From CAYRHN01 sp964424115 (GTDB lineage Bacteria; Chloroflexota; Anaerolineae; Anaerolineales; Anaerolineaceae): DNA of 64,000 nt. A model generated the notes under the pieces. That model searched no databases. It was not told where the DNA came from and saw nothing but the letters and a program-made list of their open reading frames with translations. The stretch is taken from positions 124,001 through 188,000 of the forward strand of contig CAYRHN010000005.1 of NCBI GenBank assembly GCA_964424115.1, given 5' to 3'. Position 1 is the stretch's first letter, and every line of letters starts with the position of its first letter. The translations under genes and the position numbers were made by a program. Below, piece by piece: positions 17,912 through 27,080 of the stretch.

Positions 17912-18470
17912 AGCATGATTTAAGCTATCTGCGAGATAAGGATGTCAAGGCTGAAGCAGCCAAAGTAATGAAAGAGATGAAAAAAGATTTGCAGAGACGA
18001 TTTCAGGCTCATATCAATGGATAAAACAAAGGTAGCGCTCAATCCACCCTTGCGTGCTTTCTGGATGAAAATCGGCGAACAGAAACGCGTTCCAGCAACC
18101 TATCCAAGAGAAAAACAGAAGCGTAAAATTTTTAGCGATTACAATTGGATGGAGGATATGATTACTTGGACAACAGCAAAGATTTAAAACAGTGCAACCT
18201 TCATCAGCTCTATTGAGGAGTTACTGATGAAACGGTATCCTGCTGGACGCGTGGTTCTAGTATTGGATATTGCTTCTTGCCACAAGAGTGCCCCCGCATT
18301 AGCTGCATTGAGTTTATTTGAGCACCGTGTAATGATCATCTGGCTGCCATCTCATTTTTCAACCTGATCCCAATTGAACATTTCTGGCGTTTCTTGAAAG
18401 ATCGAGCGTGTGCCAATAACGTTGAGGAAAATATTGATGTGGTCGTGAAATCTGCATGCGGGGATTTAAA
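17908..18470 (+). pseudogene. IS630-family transposase remnant
   Basis: Pieces in shifting frames match an IS630-type DDE transposase: a helical stretch, a segment ending YNWMEDMITWTTAK, then KRYPAGRVVLVLDIASCHKSAPA (second catalytic Asp) and LIPIEHFWRFLKDRACAN (the usual N-P-I-E-x-F-W motif, with the N changed). Several stops and frame changes make it inactive. It starts directly at the truncated end of istA. Confidence 0.7.
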
Positions 18471-18628
18471 AAAGGGATATCCACGTGCAGAGAGTAAAGC
18501 CCCGGGAAGCCAAACGTGCATTATAACTGCTGGTTTTGGATCCGGACAACCCGGATCAAGAAAATCGCTCTGCACTAGATAGAATAAACCAGGCCGACTC
18601 ATTGAATACAATAGTAATCCAATAGGCT
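18471..18628. other. short scrambled segment between IS remnants
   Basis: No gene, repeat or recognisable IS fragment is seen. It lies between the IS630 and ISL3 remnants and is probably insertion-sequence debris. Confidence 0.3.
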
Positions 18629-18890
18629 CAGCAATTAATACGCCTGATCCATGACCGGCAGGTTAATGGGATGATGGACTGGCTGAAAAGAATCCGTGAA
18701 TGTGAAATAGATGCTTTGAAGAGCTTTGTCAATGGTTTGGAGAGTGATTTAGATATAGTGAAAGCCGTGCAATGGCTCTACCTTAGAGTAATGGGCTAAC
18801 AGAAGGAAATGTCAATCGATTGGAATTAATCAAACTCCAAATGTAAAGGCATGCCAATTTTGACTTGCTTCGAAAGCGGGTGCTGGGTAT
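18629..18890 (+). pseudogene. ISL3-family transposase C-terminal remnant
   Basis: One frame reads DRQVNGMMDWLKRIRECEID then ALKSFVNGLESDLDIVKAV. After a frameshift it reads NGLTEGNVNRLELIKLQM, stop, RHANFDLLRKRVL. This is the NGQTEGxxNRLKxIKRQMYGRAxFDLLRxRVL ending of ISL3-family transposases. A frameshift and an in-frame stop disable it. Confidence 0.75.
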
Positions 18891-18988
18891 GCTTGTGGCT
18901 GGTTGAGCTATTTTCACGAAATTTTCGGGAGAGCCGGTTTTTAATTGACAAAAATCCTACTTCATCTAAATTTCAAACAAACTGAGGT

Positions 18989-20230
18989 TCAGACAAAAGA
19001 TCGGACAAAAAGAAGGAATAAGAGCCTCCAAATCGACTAAACTAAGTTCACCACAAACCGTTTAGGAGAAGGAGGCTCTCATGGATAAGTGTATCAACAT
19101 TTCCGAAATAATGGGCTGTCTGATCGATCAAGAGAGATGGCTGGGAAAAGCAGTGCAGATCATCCAGGGGATCTTAGAGGCCTGTTCATCCCGAATGAGC
19201 CAAATAGCTGAGCGGATGAGCGGGCTGCCAGCAACCAACTACAAAGTGATCCAGCGATTTCTAGCGCAGGTGGATGTCAACGGGTTATTGTTACGCTTTT
19301 TCCAGGAAGAAGCTGAATTTGTGATCGGCGATCCGACCGAAATCCCACGGCCGCAAGCCAAAAAGACTGCCTATGTGGGTCAGCTGTCGGATGGACAAAC
19401 GTTAGGCTACTGGATGCTGCTCCTGGCAACTCCCTTCCGGGGTCGAGCGATCCCATTTCACTTCATCACCTATTCATCGCGCACCATTGGAGCCCAGGCT
19501 AATTCCCGCAATCAGGAGCATTTCCGGGCTTTCGCGGAGATCAAATCGCTGTTGGGGGAAAGGCCATTGGTCCTAGATCGTGAATTTAGCTACCTGGAGT
19601 TGTTACAAAACCTGGTGGTCGAAAAGATCCACTTTGTGATCCGATTGAAAGTCGGCTTACCCCAGGTGGGCATATCCGATGCGCAGGGTCAAGCGCTCAG
19701 GTTGGCCCCAACCTATGGGCAAAGGGTTACGCCAGGTATGGTACAAGGGACTGGTCCAAGTCAACTTGATCGGATTGTGGCGCGCAGGGTTTCAGACCCC
19801 AGTATGGGTGATGACGGATTTGGAACCCGAAGAAGGGCTGCAGATCTACTTGAAACGCATGAAAATCGAGGAGAGCTTTCGCGATTGCAAAACCCTGCTT
19901 GGCCTGGATCGGATCATGAGCAAGCAACAATCCCATATGGAGCAAATGATCGCCCTCACCTTATTAGCTTATGTGGTGGGTCTCTTCCTGGGCGAGGCTT
20001 TGCGGGATGTGACTTACGGAAATGTTCTTCCTCAGGAGATTTCTTTTCAGTCCTTGCTTGCTTTTTCGCCTGCTTCCACCACCAGTCCCAAGTGGAAGCA
20101 ATTCTCTGGCTTATTTGTCCTCCTCAAACAACGCCTCCGCATTTCTCCTCAGGTTGTGTGCCAACTGCAAATCCCTATCGCTCAAGCTTTCGCCTGTCTA
20201 GTCCTTGGCAATGTCCGAACTCTTGTCTGA
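18989..20230 (+). mobile_element. IS4-type insertion sequence with frameshifted transposase
   Basis: The terminal inverted repeats are TCAGACAAAAGATCGGAC (18989-19006) and TCAGACAAGAGTTCGGAC (reverse of 20213-20230), 16 of 18 identical. The single gene starts at the ATG at 19081 behind AGAAGGAGG. It carries a DDE set: VIGDPTEI, LVLDREFSYLE and, in another frame, KIEESFRDCKTLLGLD. The frame changes near 19715-19735 from that of 19081 to that of 19679, and the second frame stops inside the right terminal repeat. A clear target duplication was not seen. Confidence 0.75.
19081..20230 (+). pseudogene. IS4-type DDE transposase, two frames
   Basis: The N-terminal 220 residues lie in frame 1 and the C-terminal 165 in frame 2. 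Homology text passes smoothly from one to the other around GGGCAAAGGG, implying a one-base insertion (or +1 slippage) in a protein of about 383 residues. Known programmed shifts in insertion sequences are usually -1, so mutation or assembly error is more likely. The third acidic residue (EESFRDCK) lies after the shift, so neither half is active alone. Confidence 0.7.
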
Positions 20231-20322
20231 TCTTCAGAAACAAATGCTGTTTTTTAATCTCATGCTATAATAAAATTTACCGACTAAACTAATCGATATA
20301 TATTATTAAAGAGAACATCCTT

Positions 20323-23300
20323 ATGCCCACATTATTTGTTTGCTACAGACGTGGAACTGCAGGTGCCCTTCAACTTATTGAGAGGCTAAGTCTTGAAAAA
20401 TACAATGTGTGGTATGACTGGAAAAATATACATACCGGAGAAGAAGATTGGAAAATTGCAGTTGATAAAGGAATTCAGGTTTGCGACGGCGTTATTTTGT
20501 GTTTAACTGAACAATCTTGCTGTTCCGAAAGCATCAAATATGAAATAGAAAAAGCTAAGGAACTTAATAAACGGATATTTCCAATATTACTTGAGAAATG
20601 TAATATTGAAGAGTGTATACAATATTTAGGATTACCGAAAAACATTAACATATCCAATTCGTTTATTCAATTTACTAAGAATCCTTGGGAAGAAGGTATA
20701 AGCAAATTACTTGAGGATTTACAATATTTTGGATTAGGAGTAACTCGACACTGGAAACAAATATCTGATATTAGGATTTCAGACGATTTTCAAAATTATC
20801 TTAGGACCATTCGTAAGGCTCTATCTTTTTTACGATTATCACAGATTTTTCCTTCTAAAAAAGATCGAACTCCAATTGAGCATATTTATTTTCCAATTCC
20901 TATAGAATTTAATTTAAGCGTATTAATCTCAGATTACGAAATTACAGATTGGTGGGTAGGTAAACGTAACCCTACATATACTCTTTTATCGGATGCAAAG
21001 CATGATTATGGAATAATCAATGATTGGCCCAGACTCGAGACTTCTGTTTTAGATGCTATTGTAGGCGAAGTTCAGAAGATAATAAACGGGGTTTCTACTA
21101 GTCCTTATATTGATGAAGTATCAAGGCCTTTGATAGCCGCTCCATTCTGGGAAGGACCGGTAAAGGAAGATTTTTGGCCACTTACAGCTGTAGACGCCGC
21201 CGCTCTTTCAGATAGAATTGTTGTTATTGGTAGCCCGGGCAGTGGAAAAACCACCTTTGCACGGCATTTAGCTTCATGCTTAATAAATTCTCAACTCGAC
21301 CCTTCGATTGGAAATTTGTCCTTGAAAAATCTCGGAAATTGGCCCCATGGAGCATTGACGCCAGTATATATTAAGCTTCGTAATTTGGTTAATGAATCTT
21401 TTCCCGAATCGATAGAAGAATTAGCAGAAACAGATCATCTCGAAAATTATATTAAGCTTAAGAGCAAAGGTTTTGACGGGTCGGATGTTATTGCAAAGGC
21501 TATTATTAGAGATTTAAGGTCCGGAAATGCTGTTTTAATTCTTGACGGCCTCGATGAGGTGCCAATTCCCTCACTGATAGATGGGAAAAATTATTTGACT
21601 TTGCGGCGTCTCCAAATTAAGAATTTGGCACAATCATTGGATAATGATTATGCATGTAGAATAATCATTACAAGTCGTCCTTATGCATATAGAAGTGAAG
21701 AATGGAAACTGGACGGATTTCAATCGGTTACTCTACAACCTTTAACTTCAATTCAAAAACACCAGATAGTAAGTAAACTCATTCAGGAATTTGAAACTGA
21801 CAAATCCCTTGTCTTTCAGAAAGAAGCTTCCTTTTTTTGCGAATTGAAGGAAAAATCCATTCCGGAATCTATGACTAATAGTCCTTTGCTGCTTACATTG
21901 ATGGTAGGATTGTTCCTGAATCAGAAGGATAATAAGCTCCCTACGCTCAGAGGCGAACTTTACCATAGAAGCGTAACATTGTTATTAGATACCTGGTCTA
22001 TTCCGAGAATAGGTGACAAAGAATCACTTCTGCAAAAAATTGGTTGTTCAGTATATGAAATCTACAAGGCCTTAGAGGTCATTGCATATAAATCCCACGA
22101 ATTATTCTCATACGATCCAAGTGCAAAAAATGAGCAATATATAACCAAAGAAATTTTATTGGTGAGTTTGTTCGATTTATCTAAAAAGGTGGATATCAGA
22201 GATGCCATAGAATATTTGAGCGACCAAGCTGGTGTTTTAGTAGAATTAGGTAATGATAATTATGAATTTGCACATAGAGGTTTTGAAGAATGTCTTGCAG
22301 CTGCATTCTTGGTAAGAGAAGGTCAGAAAGATTTTCAGTTGGTACGAAGCGTAATTGAAAAGAATCCCCAAATCTGGCAAGAGACATGTCTCTTGGCTGG
22401 AGATATATTATGCAGTGATCTGCCAATAGATAAAGATCATACACTGCATAAAAGAACAGGAGATTTGTGGTTGTTAATTGATGACCTATTAGATGATATT
22501 AAGACTGTGACCGATAATCCACAGGATTCCCGATGGTGGTCGGTTTGGTTGGCAGCAAAATACATCCAGAATTATAAACTCTATGTTAATATAGATAATG
22601 AACGAATGTTGTGGAAGGGGATCTATAACCGACTACGCGACTGGTTAATTTCTTTGCTCAGCACATATGACGCATTACCTCCCCTAGAACGTGCTGAATG
22701 CGCTCGAATTTTAGGTTTGATGGGAGACAGAAGAAAAGGAATTATAGTTCCAAATAATACCAATGATTTAGAATGGTGTTTTATTCCAGAAGGCTGTTAT
22801 CAGATTGGGTCTTCTGAAGATAAGATAAGTTTTATGCGCACTCAATCTTGGGCTTTTGGTCAACCGTTTGATAGAGAAGTACCCGAATGTGAAGTTAAAA
22901 TTGGCGGTTTTTATATTAGTAGATTTCCGGTAACCGTTTCCCAATTCCAAGCTTTCATAAAAGATAAGAATGGATACAATAATGAACTTCTATGGACTAA
23001 AGAAGGTTGGAAATGGCGTCAAAACCATGCAAATGCTAGGCCTAAGGAATTTGAAAAATGGGAAATTCCAAACTATCCCCAGACTTTCGTAAATTGGTAT
23101 GAGGCTGTAGCCTTTTGCGAATGGTTAACTCAAATATTAAATAGCAGGATCTGTCTTCCAAGTGAAGCCGAATGGGAAATTGCCGCGCGGGGAGTTGATG
23201 GACGCATCTTCCCTTGGGGAAATATATATGATCCAAAGAGATCAAATACGAATGTATCAAACATAGGGAGTCCAACACCACCAGGCTGTTACCTTCTGCC

Positions 23301-23652
23301 TGACGGTCCTTGGGGAAAGCATTCTCCATTAGATATGAGTGGCAATGTTTGGGAATGGTGCAGCAGTGCATATAGGGTGGGAAACAAAATATTCTCTTAT
23401 CCTTATAATGTAGATGATGGGCGTGAAAACATGGAGTATGGGGATGAATGCAGGAGAATAACAAGAGGAGGGTCCTATACAAATGGTGTTTTCATCTCGA
23501 GAGTATCTTATCGTGGACAAGATGTTCCTTCTGCTCGTTTTGATCGACAAGGTTTTCGTGTGATAAAAAAAGATGATAATAGATGTAAAGCAGAGGAAAG
23601 GTTTTATGAAAATGGAAAAAACAATTTCGGGACTCGAATACGAGATTCGTAA
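20323..23652 (+). CDS. TIR-NACHT-FGE multidomain protein (NLR-like defence protein)
   Basis: The protein has 1109 residues. Residues 1-140 form a TIR domain (TLFVCYRRGT, VWYDWKN, a CSESIKYEIEKA segment with candidate catalytic Glu). About 300-470 is a NACHT NTPase: GSPGSGKTTFARHLA (Walker A), AVLILDGLDEVP (Walker B), IIITSRPYAYR (sensor 1). A helical region follows. About 815-1095 is an FGE-sulfatase/C-type-lectin-fold domain: WCFIPEGCYQIGS, FYISRFPVTVSQF, LPSEAEWEIAARG, SPLDMSGNVWEWC and a final QGFRVIKK. FGE active-site cysteines are not evident, so it is probably a binding or sensing domain. TIR and NACHT pairing is typical of anti-phage NLR-like proteins. An FKBP gene overlaps its end. 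Confidence 0.88.
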   Translation: MPTLFVCYRRGTAGALQLIERLSLEKYNVWYDWKNIHTGEEDWKIAVDKGIQVCDGVILCLTEQSCCSESIKYEIEKAKELNKRIFPILLEKCNIEECIQYLGLPKNINISNSFIQFTKNPWEEGISKLLEDLQYFGLGVTRHWKQISDIRISDDFQNYLRTIRKALSFLRLSQIFPSKKDRTPIEHIYFPIPIEFNLSVLISDYEITDWWVGKRNPTYTLLSDAKHDYGIINDWPRLETSVLDAIVGEVQKIINGVSTSPYIDEVSRPLIAAPFWEGPVKEDFWPLTAVDAAALSDRIVVIGSPGSGKTTFARHLASCLINSQLDPSIGNLSLKNLGNWPHGALTPVYIKLRNLVNESFPESIEELAETDHLENYIKLKSKGFDGSDVIAKAIIRDLRSGNAVLILDGLDEVPIPSLIDGKNYLTLRRLQIKNLAQSLDNDYACRIIITSRPYAYRSEEWKLDGFQSVTLQPLTSIQKHQIVSKLIQEFETDKSLVFQKEASFFCELKEKSIPESMTNSPLLLTLMVGLFLNQKDNKLPTLRGELYHRSVTLLLDTWSIPRIGDKESLLQKIGCSVYEIYKALEVIAYKSHELFSYDPSAKNEQYITKEILLVSLFDLSKKVDIRDAIEYLSDQAGVLVELGNDNYEFAHRGFEECLAAAFLVREGQKDFQLVRSVIEKNPQIWQETCLLAGDILCSDLPIDKDHTLHKRTGDLWLLIDDLLDDIKTVTDNPQDSRWWSVWLAAKYIQNYKLYVNIDNERMLWKGIYNRLRDWLISLLSTYDALPPLERAECARILGLMGDRRKGIIVPNNTNDLEWCFIPEGCYQIGSSEDKISFMRTQSWAFGQPFDREVPECEVKIGGFYISRFPVTVSQFQAFIKDKNGYNNELLWTKEGWKWRQNHANARPKEFEKWEIPNYPQTFVNWYEAVAFCEWLTQILNSRICLPSEAEWEIAARGVDGRIFPWGNIYDPKRSNTNVSNIGSPTPPGCYLLPDGPWGKHSPLDMSGNVWEWCSSAYRVGNKIFSYPYNVDDGRENMEYGDECRRITRGGSYTNGVFISRVSYRGQDVPSARFDRQGFRVIKKDDNRCKAEERFYENGKNNFGTRIRDS

Positions 23653-23968
23653 ACAAACATCAGGCGCAATACCCAGAAACGGACAATTGGTAAGCGTCCA
23701 TTATATGGTATCGCTCACATTCGAGACACTAGAAGATGGTCCTTGGCTAGACAGTTCATATGATCGAGGCAATGAATTTAAATTTCGCGTTGGACAAGGG
23801 GAAGTAATTAAAGGGGTTGATGAAGGTATTTCTCTAATGAAAATCCTCGAACTCTGTTGGTTTTCAATACCCTCAGAACTTGCCTTTGGAAAGAGAGGAA
23901 TCCCTAATCTAATTAATCCAAACACAAGAATTTTTGTGGCATTATATTTAATGAGCATATTAGATTAG
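23606..23968 (+). CDS. FKBP-type peptidyl-prolyl isomerase
   Basis: The 120-residue single-domain protein starts at the ATG at 23606, preceded by GAGGAAAGG, and overlaps the NACHT gene by 47 bases. FKBP landmarks are VHYMVSL, WLDSSYDRGNEFKFRVGQGEVIKGVDEG and IPSELAFGKRGIPNLINPNT. No signal peptide is present, so it is cytoplasmic. Such proteins isomerise X-Pro bonds. The overlap implies co-expression, possibly as a folding or regulatory partner. Confidence 0.85.
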   Translation: MKMEKTISGLEYEIRKQTSGAIPRNGQLVSVHYMVSLTFETLEDGPWLDSSYDRGNEFKFRVGQGEVIKGVDEGISLMKILELCWFSIPSELAFGKRGIPNLINPNTRIFVALYLMSILD

Positions 23969-23997
23969 AATAAATCTGTCAAGGTCAATTGATAACT

Positions 23998-25104
23998 ATG
24001 AAAAAGGCATTATCAATAGCAGTGATTGGCGGGGTAAGACCGCAATTTATTAAATGCGCTGCGCTTCAAAGAGCAATTGTAAATTATAATCTAACTTCAC
24101 AAGTTGAAATTGCCCCTATTTTTATTAATTCGGGGCAACACTATGATGATGATCTTTCGGGAGTATTTATAAGAGAACTCAATATTCATTTTGACCATAC
24201 TATTGTGAATGTAAACAAAGCTTCTGCACAAATGCTAGGAAATATGATTACTTGTATTAGCGATATTTTATTGGTTGCTAATCCTAGTTGGGTTGTAATA
24301 TTTGGAGATGCGAATACTACGTTAGCGGGAGCTTTGGCTGCAAATAAAAGCAAGTTTCCAATTGCCCATTTTGAAGCTGGCACAGCTATAAAAGACTTGA
24401 GAACACCTGAAGTAACAAATGGAAAATTGGTTTCTCACTTGGCGACATTACAATTCTGTTCTTCGGAATTGGCAGCCGATAGCCTAAAGAAGATGGGAAT
24501 TACAGAAAATGTTTTTATTGTAGGTGACATAGCTCGCGATTTCGTTATAGAATTTTCCAAATCCCTTCCAGCGGGTTTTGATGGTTTAGAACCCGGAAGT
24601 TATATATTGCTAACATTACATCGAGAAGAGAATCTTGAATCAGATTCCATATTGCCAATCATATTGAACACTATAAGTGTTTATAGTAAAGTAGTTTTTT
24701 CTATTCACCCCCGAACAAAACAAAAATTAGAAGCTCTTGGATTATTAAATGTTAAGAATGTAATATACACAACTCCATTATCCTATAAAAAAATGCTTTC
24801 AGCTATAAAGGGATCCCGATGTGTTGTAACCGATTCGGGTGGAATTCAAAGAGAGGCCTATTACCTAATGAAACGGTGCCTCATTTGTTCGAAAGTAGAT
24901 TTTTGGCCAAGTTTACGACTCGCGAATGTTCACAAGATTATTGAACCGAACGTAGAAAGTATCAAATCCGGTTTTAGGTGGCTTGAATTTTCAGAATCAA
25001 TTGCATACCCTAGAGTAAATGATTTGGATCAAACCAATGTTGCAAAAAAGTCATTAGATATTATTGTTGAAAAAACAAATAGCAACCCATCCAAACAAAA
25101 TTGA
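23998..25104 (+). CDS. UDP-N-acetylglucosamine 2-epimerase family (WlbD/WecB-like)
   Basis: The 368 residues show the family order: IGGVRPQFIKCA, NSGQHYD, FGDANTTLAGALAA, HFEAGT followed by a variant of the usual R-x-N-R region, VGDIARDF, TLHREENLES, SIHPRT and VTDSGGIQREAY. WlbD-type members epimerise C2 of diamino-uronate sugar nucleotides. This completes a WlbA-aminotransferase-acyltransferase-WlbD set with genes 10 kb upstream, now separated by insertion sequences. Plain UDP-GlcNAc 2-epimerase is the alternative. It starts 30 bases after the FKBP gene. Confidence 0.82.
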   Translation: MKKALSIAVIGGVRPQFIKCAALQRAIVNYNLTSQVEIAPIFINSGQHYDDDLSGVFIRELNIHFDHTIVNVNKASAQMLGNMITCISDILLVANPSWVVIFGDANTTLAGALAANKSKFPIAHFEAGTAIKDLRTPEVTNGKLVSHLATLQFCSSELAADSLKKMGITENVFIVGDIARDFVIEFSKSLPAGFDGLEPGSYILLTLHREENLESDSILPIILNTISVYSKVVFSIHPRTKQKLEALGLLNVKNVIYTTPLSYKKMLSAIKGSRCVVTDSGGIQREAYYLMKRCLICSKVDFWPSLRLANVHKIIEPNVESIKSGFRWLEFSESIAYPRVNDLDQTNVAKKSLDIIVEKTNSNPSKQN

Positions 25105-25319
25105 TCCAAAAAGCAAGTTTAAAAATGATTGGAATAAACGACACGTAGGTGAAAAAGACAAGAAAAATAGATGTGGAGGGCAAAAATTCTCCATGAACCA
25201 AAACGATTTTCCCAAATCAGGTAAAGAAAACACTAGACGACAATTAATAACAAATGGCTCTGCAGATTTTTGTCAGTCTTTGCTAGCAGATCATTCTTGT
25301 TTGGGTGGAAGAGCAAAAT
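25105..25319. other. AT-rich intergenic DNA, no gene supported
   Basis: Short frames here have basic, low-complexity translations without ribosome sites. No RNA or repeat was recognised before the IS21 end that follows. Confidence 0.35.
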
Positions 25320-25440
25320 GTTGATTCTGGTGTCTCACACCCAAACTGGAGCATTTCGCACACCTGAGGGTGAAGTGAAAGAGATTGGTTACTCACAAGT
25401 GAGGCATGCTAGACTCAAGGCGGAACAGAAAGAAGTAATC
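25320..25440 (+). mobile_element. solo IS21 left-end remnant
   Basis: The segment matches the left end of IS21 copy B (16490-16600): CACACCCAAAC.GGAG.AT, then CGCACAC.TGAGGG, GGTTA.TCACA, ATGCTAGACTC and GGAACAG. It stops before istA. It is a third trace of the same IS family, left by deletion or one-ended rearrangement. Confidence 0.6.
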
Positions 25441-25534
25441 TGTACGATTTCACTAGAATCCGTAAAACATTAACATCTGCCACCAAGGTTGTAGAAAATT
25501 GTTGGTAAACAATCAATTATTTCTCGGATTTTCT

Positions 25535-25774
25535 TTATTCAATTACAATATCTATAATCTTCTGAGCTTGTTCGCGATCACTTTCCTTTTCATCTTCTGT
25601 AAGGTTCTTATAAGGTGTGTTTATTAAGCGGTTCCATCTATCGACTTTTTCCTTTGGAATGGTATAAGATCCATCTGGATTCATAGTAGAAACACTGAAT
25701 AAATATTTCATCCAATGAATCCAAATTTCATGTTGTACTCTGGCTAATTTTTCAAATTTAGGTTTTTTTTTCAT
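25535..25774 (-). CDS. conserved small hypothetical protein, phage type
   Basis: This 79-residue protein contains LARVQHEIWIHWMKYLFS and later TEDEKESDREQAQKIIDIV. The W-x-HWM...SDRxxA pattern recurs in small proteins of phages and mobile elements whose function is unknown to me. The gene lies 14 bases after the RipA-like gene on the same strand, so the two probably form an operon. Confidence 0.6.
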   Translation of the reverse strand: MKKKPKFEKLARVQHEIWIHWMKYLFSVSTMNPDGSYTIPKEKVDRWNRLINTPYKNLTEDEKESDREQAQKIIDIVIE

Positions 25775-25788
25775 TATATCGTTTCATT

Positions 25789-26274
25789 TTATGAAAAAAT
25801 TAATAAAACAGCACCAACTAAGTAGATGGAACCGAAAATTGGCGGAACAAACAGTTCAATTATAGTTAATTCAGGTCTTTTGATTTCCTTACACAAGATC
25901 CATTCAGCCAAAAAAGGCATGGATGGCAATTTCGTTTCATATTCCTCTGTAATGATTTTATATTTTGCAATATTTAGCCTACGATAAGAAATTAGAAGGA
26001 ACCACCACAAAACACAAAGAGACAATACAGCAATAAGCGGAATTACGATTATTGCCTTATTAATGAGCCTTAAACTAGGGTCATAGAATAATCCAATGCC
26101 TGTTATGATCAGGGTGTTGATCGAGATAAAGAAAGCATTCATCTGATTCCGTCTTTCTGTAACACGATCGGCTGTTTCAGCATAAAATATATACTGCTCA
26201 AGGATATGTTTTTGATATTCGGTGTTTGAATAATTTTCGTTATTCAAACTCTCATTCCATAGGTTGAATGTCAT
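25789..26274 (-). CDS. RipA/SLATT-like two-helix membrane protein
   Basis: The protein has 161 residues; the ATG at 26274 follows GGAGGCAT. A soluble start (YIFYAETADRVTERRNQMNAF) leads into two adjacent membrane helices (about residues 54-72 and 79-102), then SYRRLNIAKYKIITEEYETKLP and PFLAEW, with a third hydrophobic stretch at the end. This order matches RipA-family octameric membrane proteins and the related SLATT domains. SLATT domains are proposed pore-forming effectors of bacterial conflict systems. Membrane activity here is inferred. Confidence 0.6.
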   Translation of the reverse strand: MTFNLWNESLNNENYSNTEYQKHILEQYIFYAETADRVTERRNQMNAFFISINTLIITGIGLFYDPSLRLINKAIIVIPLIAVLSLCVLWWFLLISYRRLNIAKYKIITEEYETKLPSMPFLAEWILCKEIKRPELTIIELFVPPIFGSIYLVGAVLLIFS

Positions 26275-26334
26275 GTATGCCTCCAAACTAATTAACAGAT
26301 GTTTATTATTGGCCTATTAAATAACCTAATACGT

Positions 26335-27080
26335 TTACAATTTACCTGAACATTCTTGAAGAACTTGACCTACCCTATTCATTGTACCACTCCTTATGTT
26401 AGTGTTTGCACGGGTGGAGTGATAACGGCGTCCGCCAACGAAGGCATCAGCCAGGCCTCCGGGGTTGGGGATTTGTAGTTGACGATAGCAGTTGTAGTGT
26501 ACACGCCATTTTTCCAGTAGATACTGTGCCTCCTCTAAAGTATAGAATATTTCTCGATTGAGAAGTTCATCGCGCAGCTTGCCATTAAAGGATTCGATAT
26601 ACCCATTCTCCCAGGAGCTGCCAGGCTCGATGTACAGCGTTTGGGCTCCCAGTTCGTTGATCCAGGTGCGCAGCTGTGTGGCTGTGAATTCTGACCCGTT
26701 GTCTGAGCGCAGATGCTCCGGAACGCCGTGCGCGCAAAACAGCTCGGTCAAACACTCCTCCACATCCGTGGCTTTGAAGCTGCGCCTCACCGGCGAATGC
26801 CTGGCATTGCGGGTGTATTTGTCCATCACTACCAGGATGCGCAAGGGTTGCCCATCCTGGGTGCGGTCCACCACAAAGTCATAGCTCCACACATGCCCCT
26901 TGTGCATTGGGCGCAAACGGACGCACGACCCGTCATTCAGCCACAAACGGCCCCTTTTGGGCTGTTTTGCAGGCACTTTCAGCCCTTCCAACCGCCACAG
27001 GCGCTCCACCCGCTTGTGATTCACCGGCCAACCCTCCCAGATCAGCAGCGTGGTGATCCGCCAGTAACCTTATCGACCAT
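26335..27080 (-). pseudogene. IS3 transposase orfB (DDE domain), nonsense mutation near start
   Basis: The integrase core is well kept: VWSYDFVVDRTQDG (Asp), LRSDNGSEFTA (Asp) and SSWENGYIESFNGKLRDELL (Glu). A TAA codon at about 27070 breaks the upstream text (EYGR, stop, GYWRITTLL), where relatives read YGRYGYRRIT. The longest start left is the ATG at 27024, which lacks the N-terminal HTH. Confidence 0.7.

Noticed and set aside
23400..23650. Diversity-generating retroelement variable region in the FGE domain
   Set aside because: FGE/C-type-lectin domains are common retroelement targets, but I saw no reverse transcriptase, no accessory protein and no adenine-rich template copy in the window.
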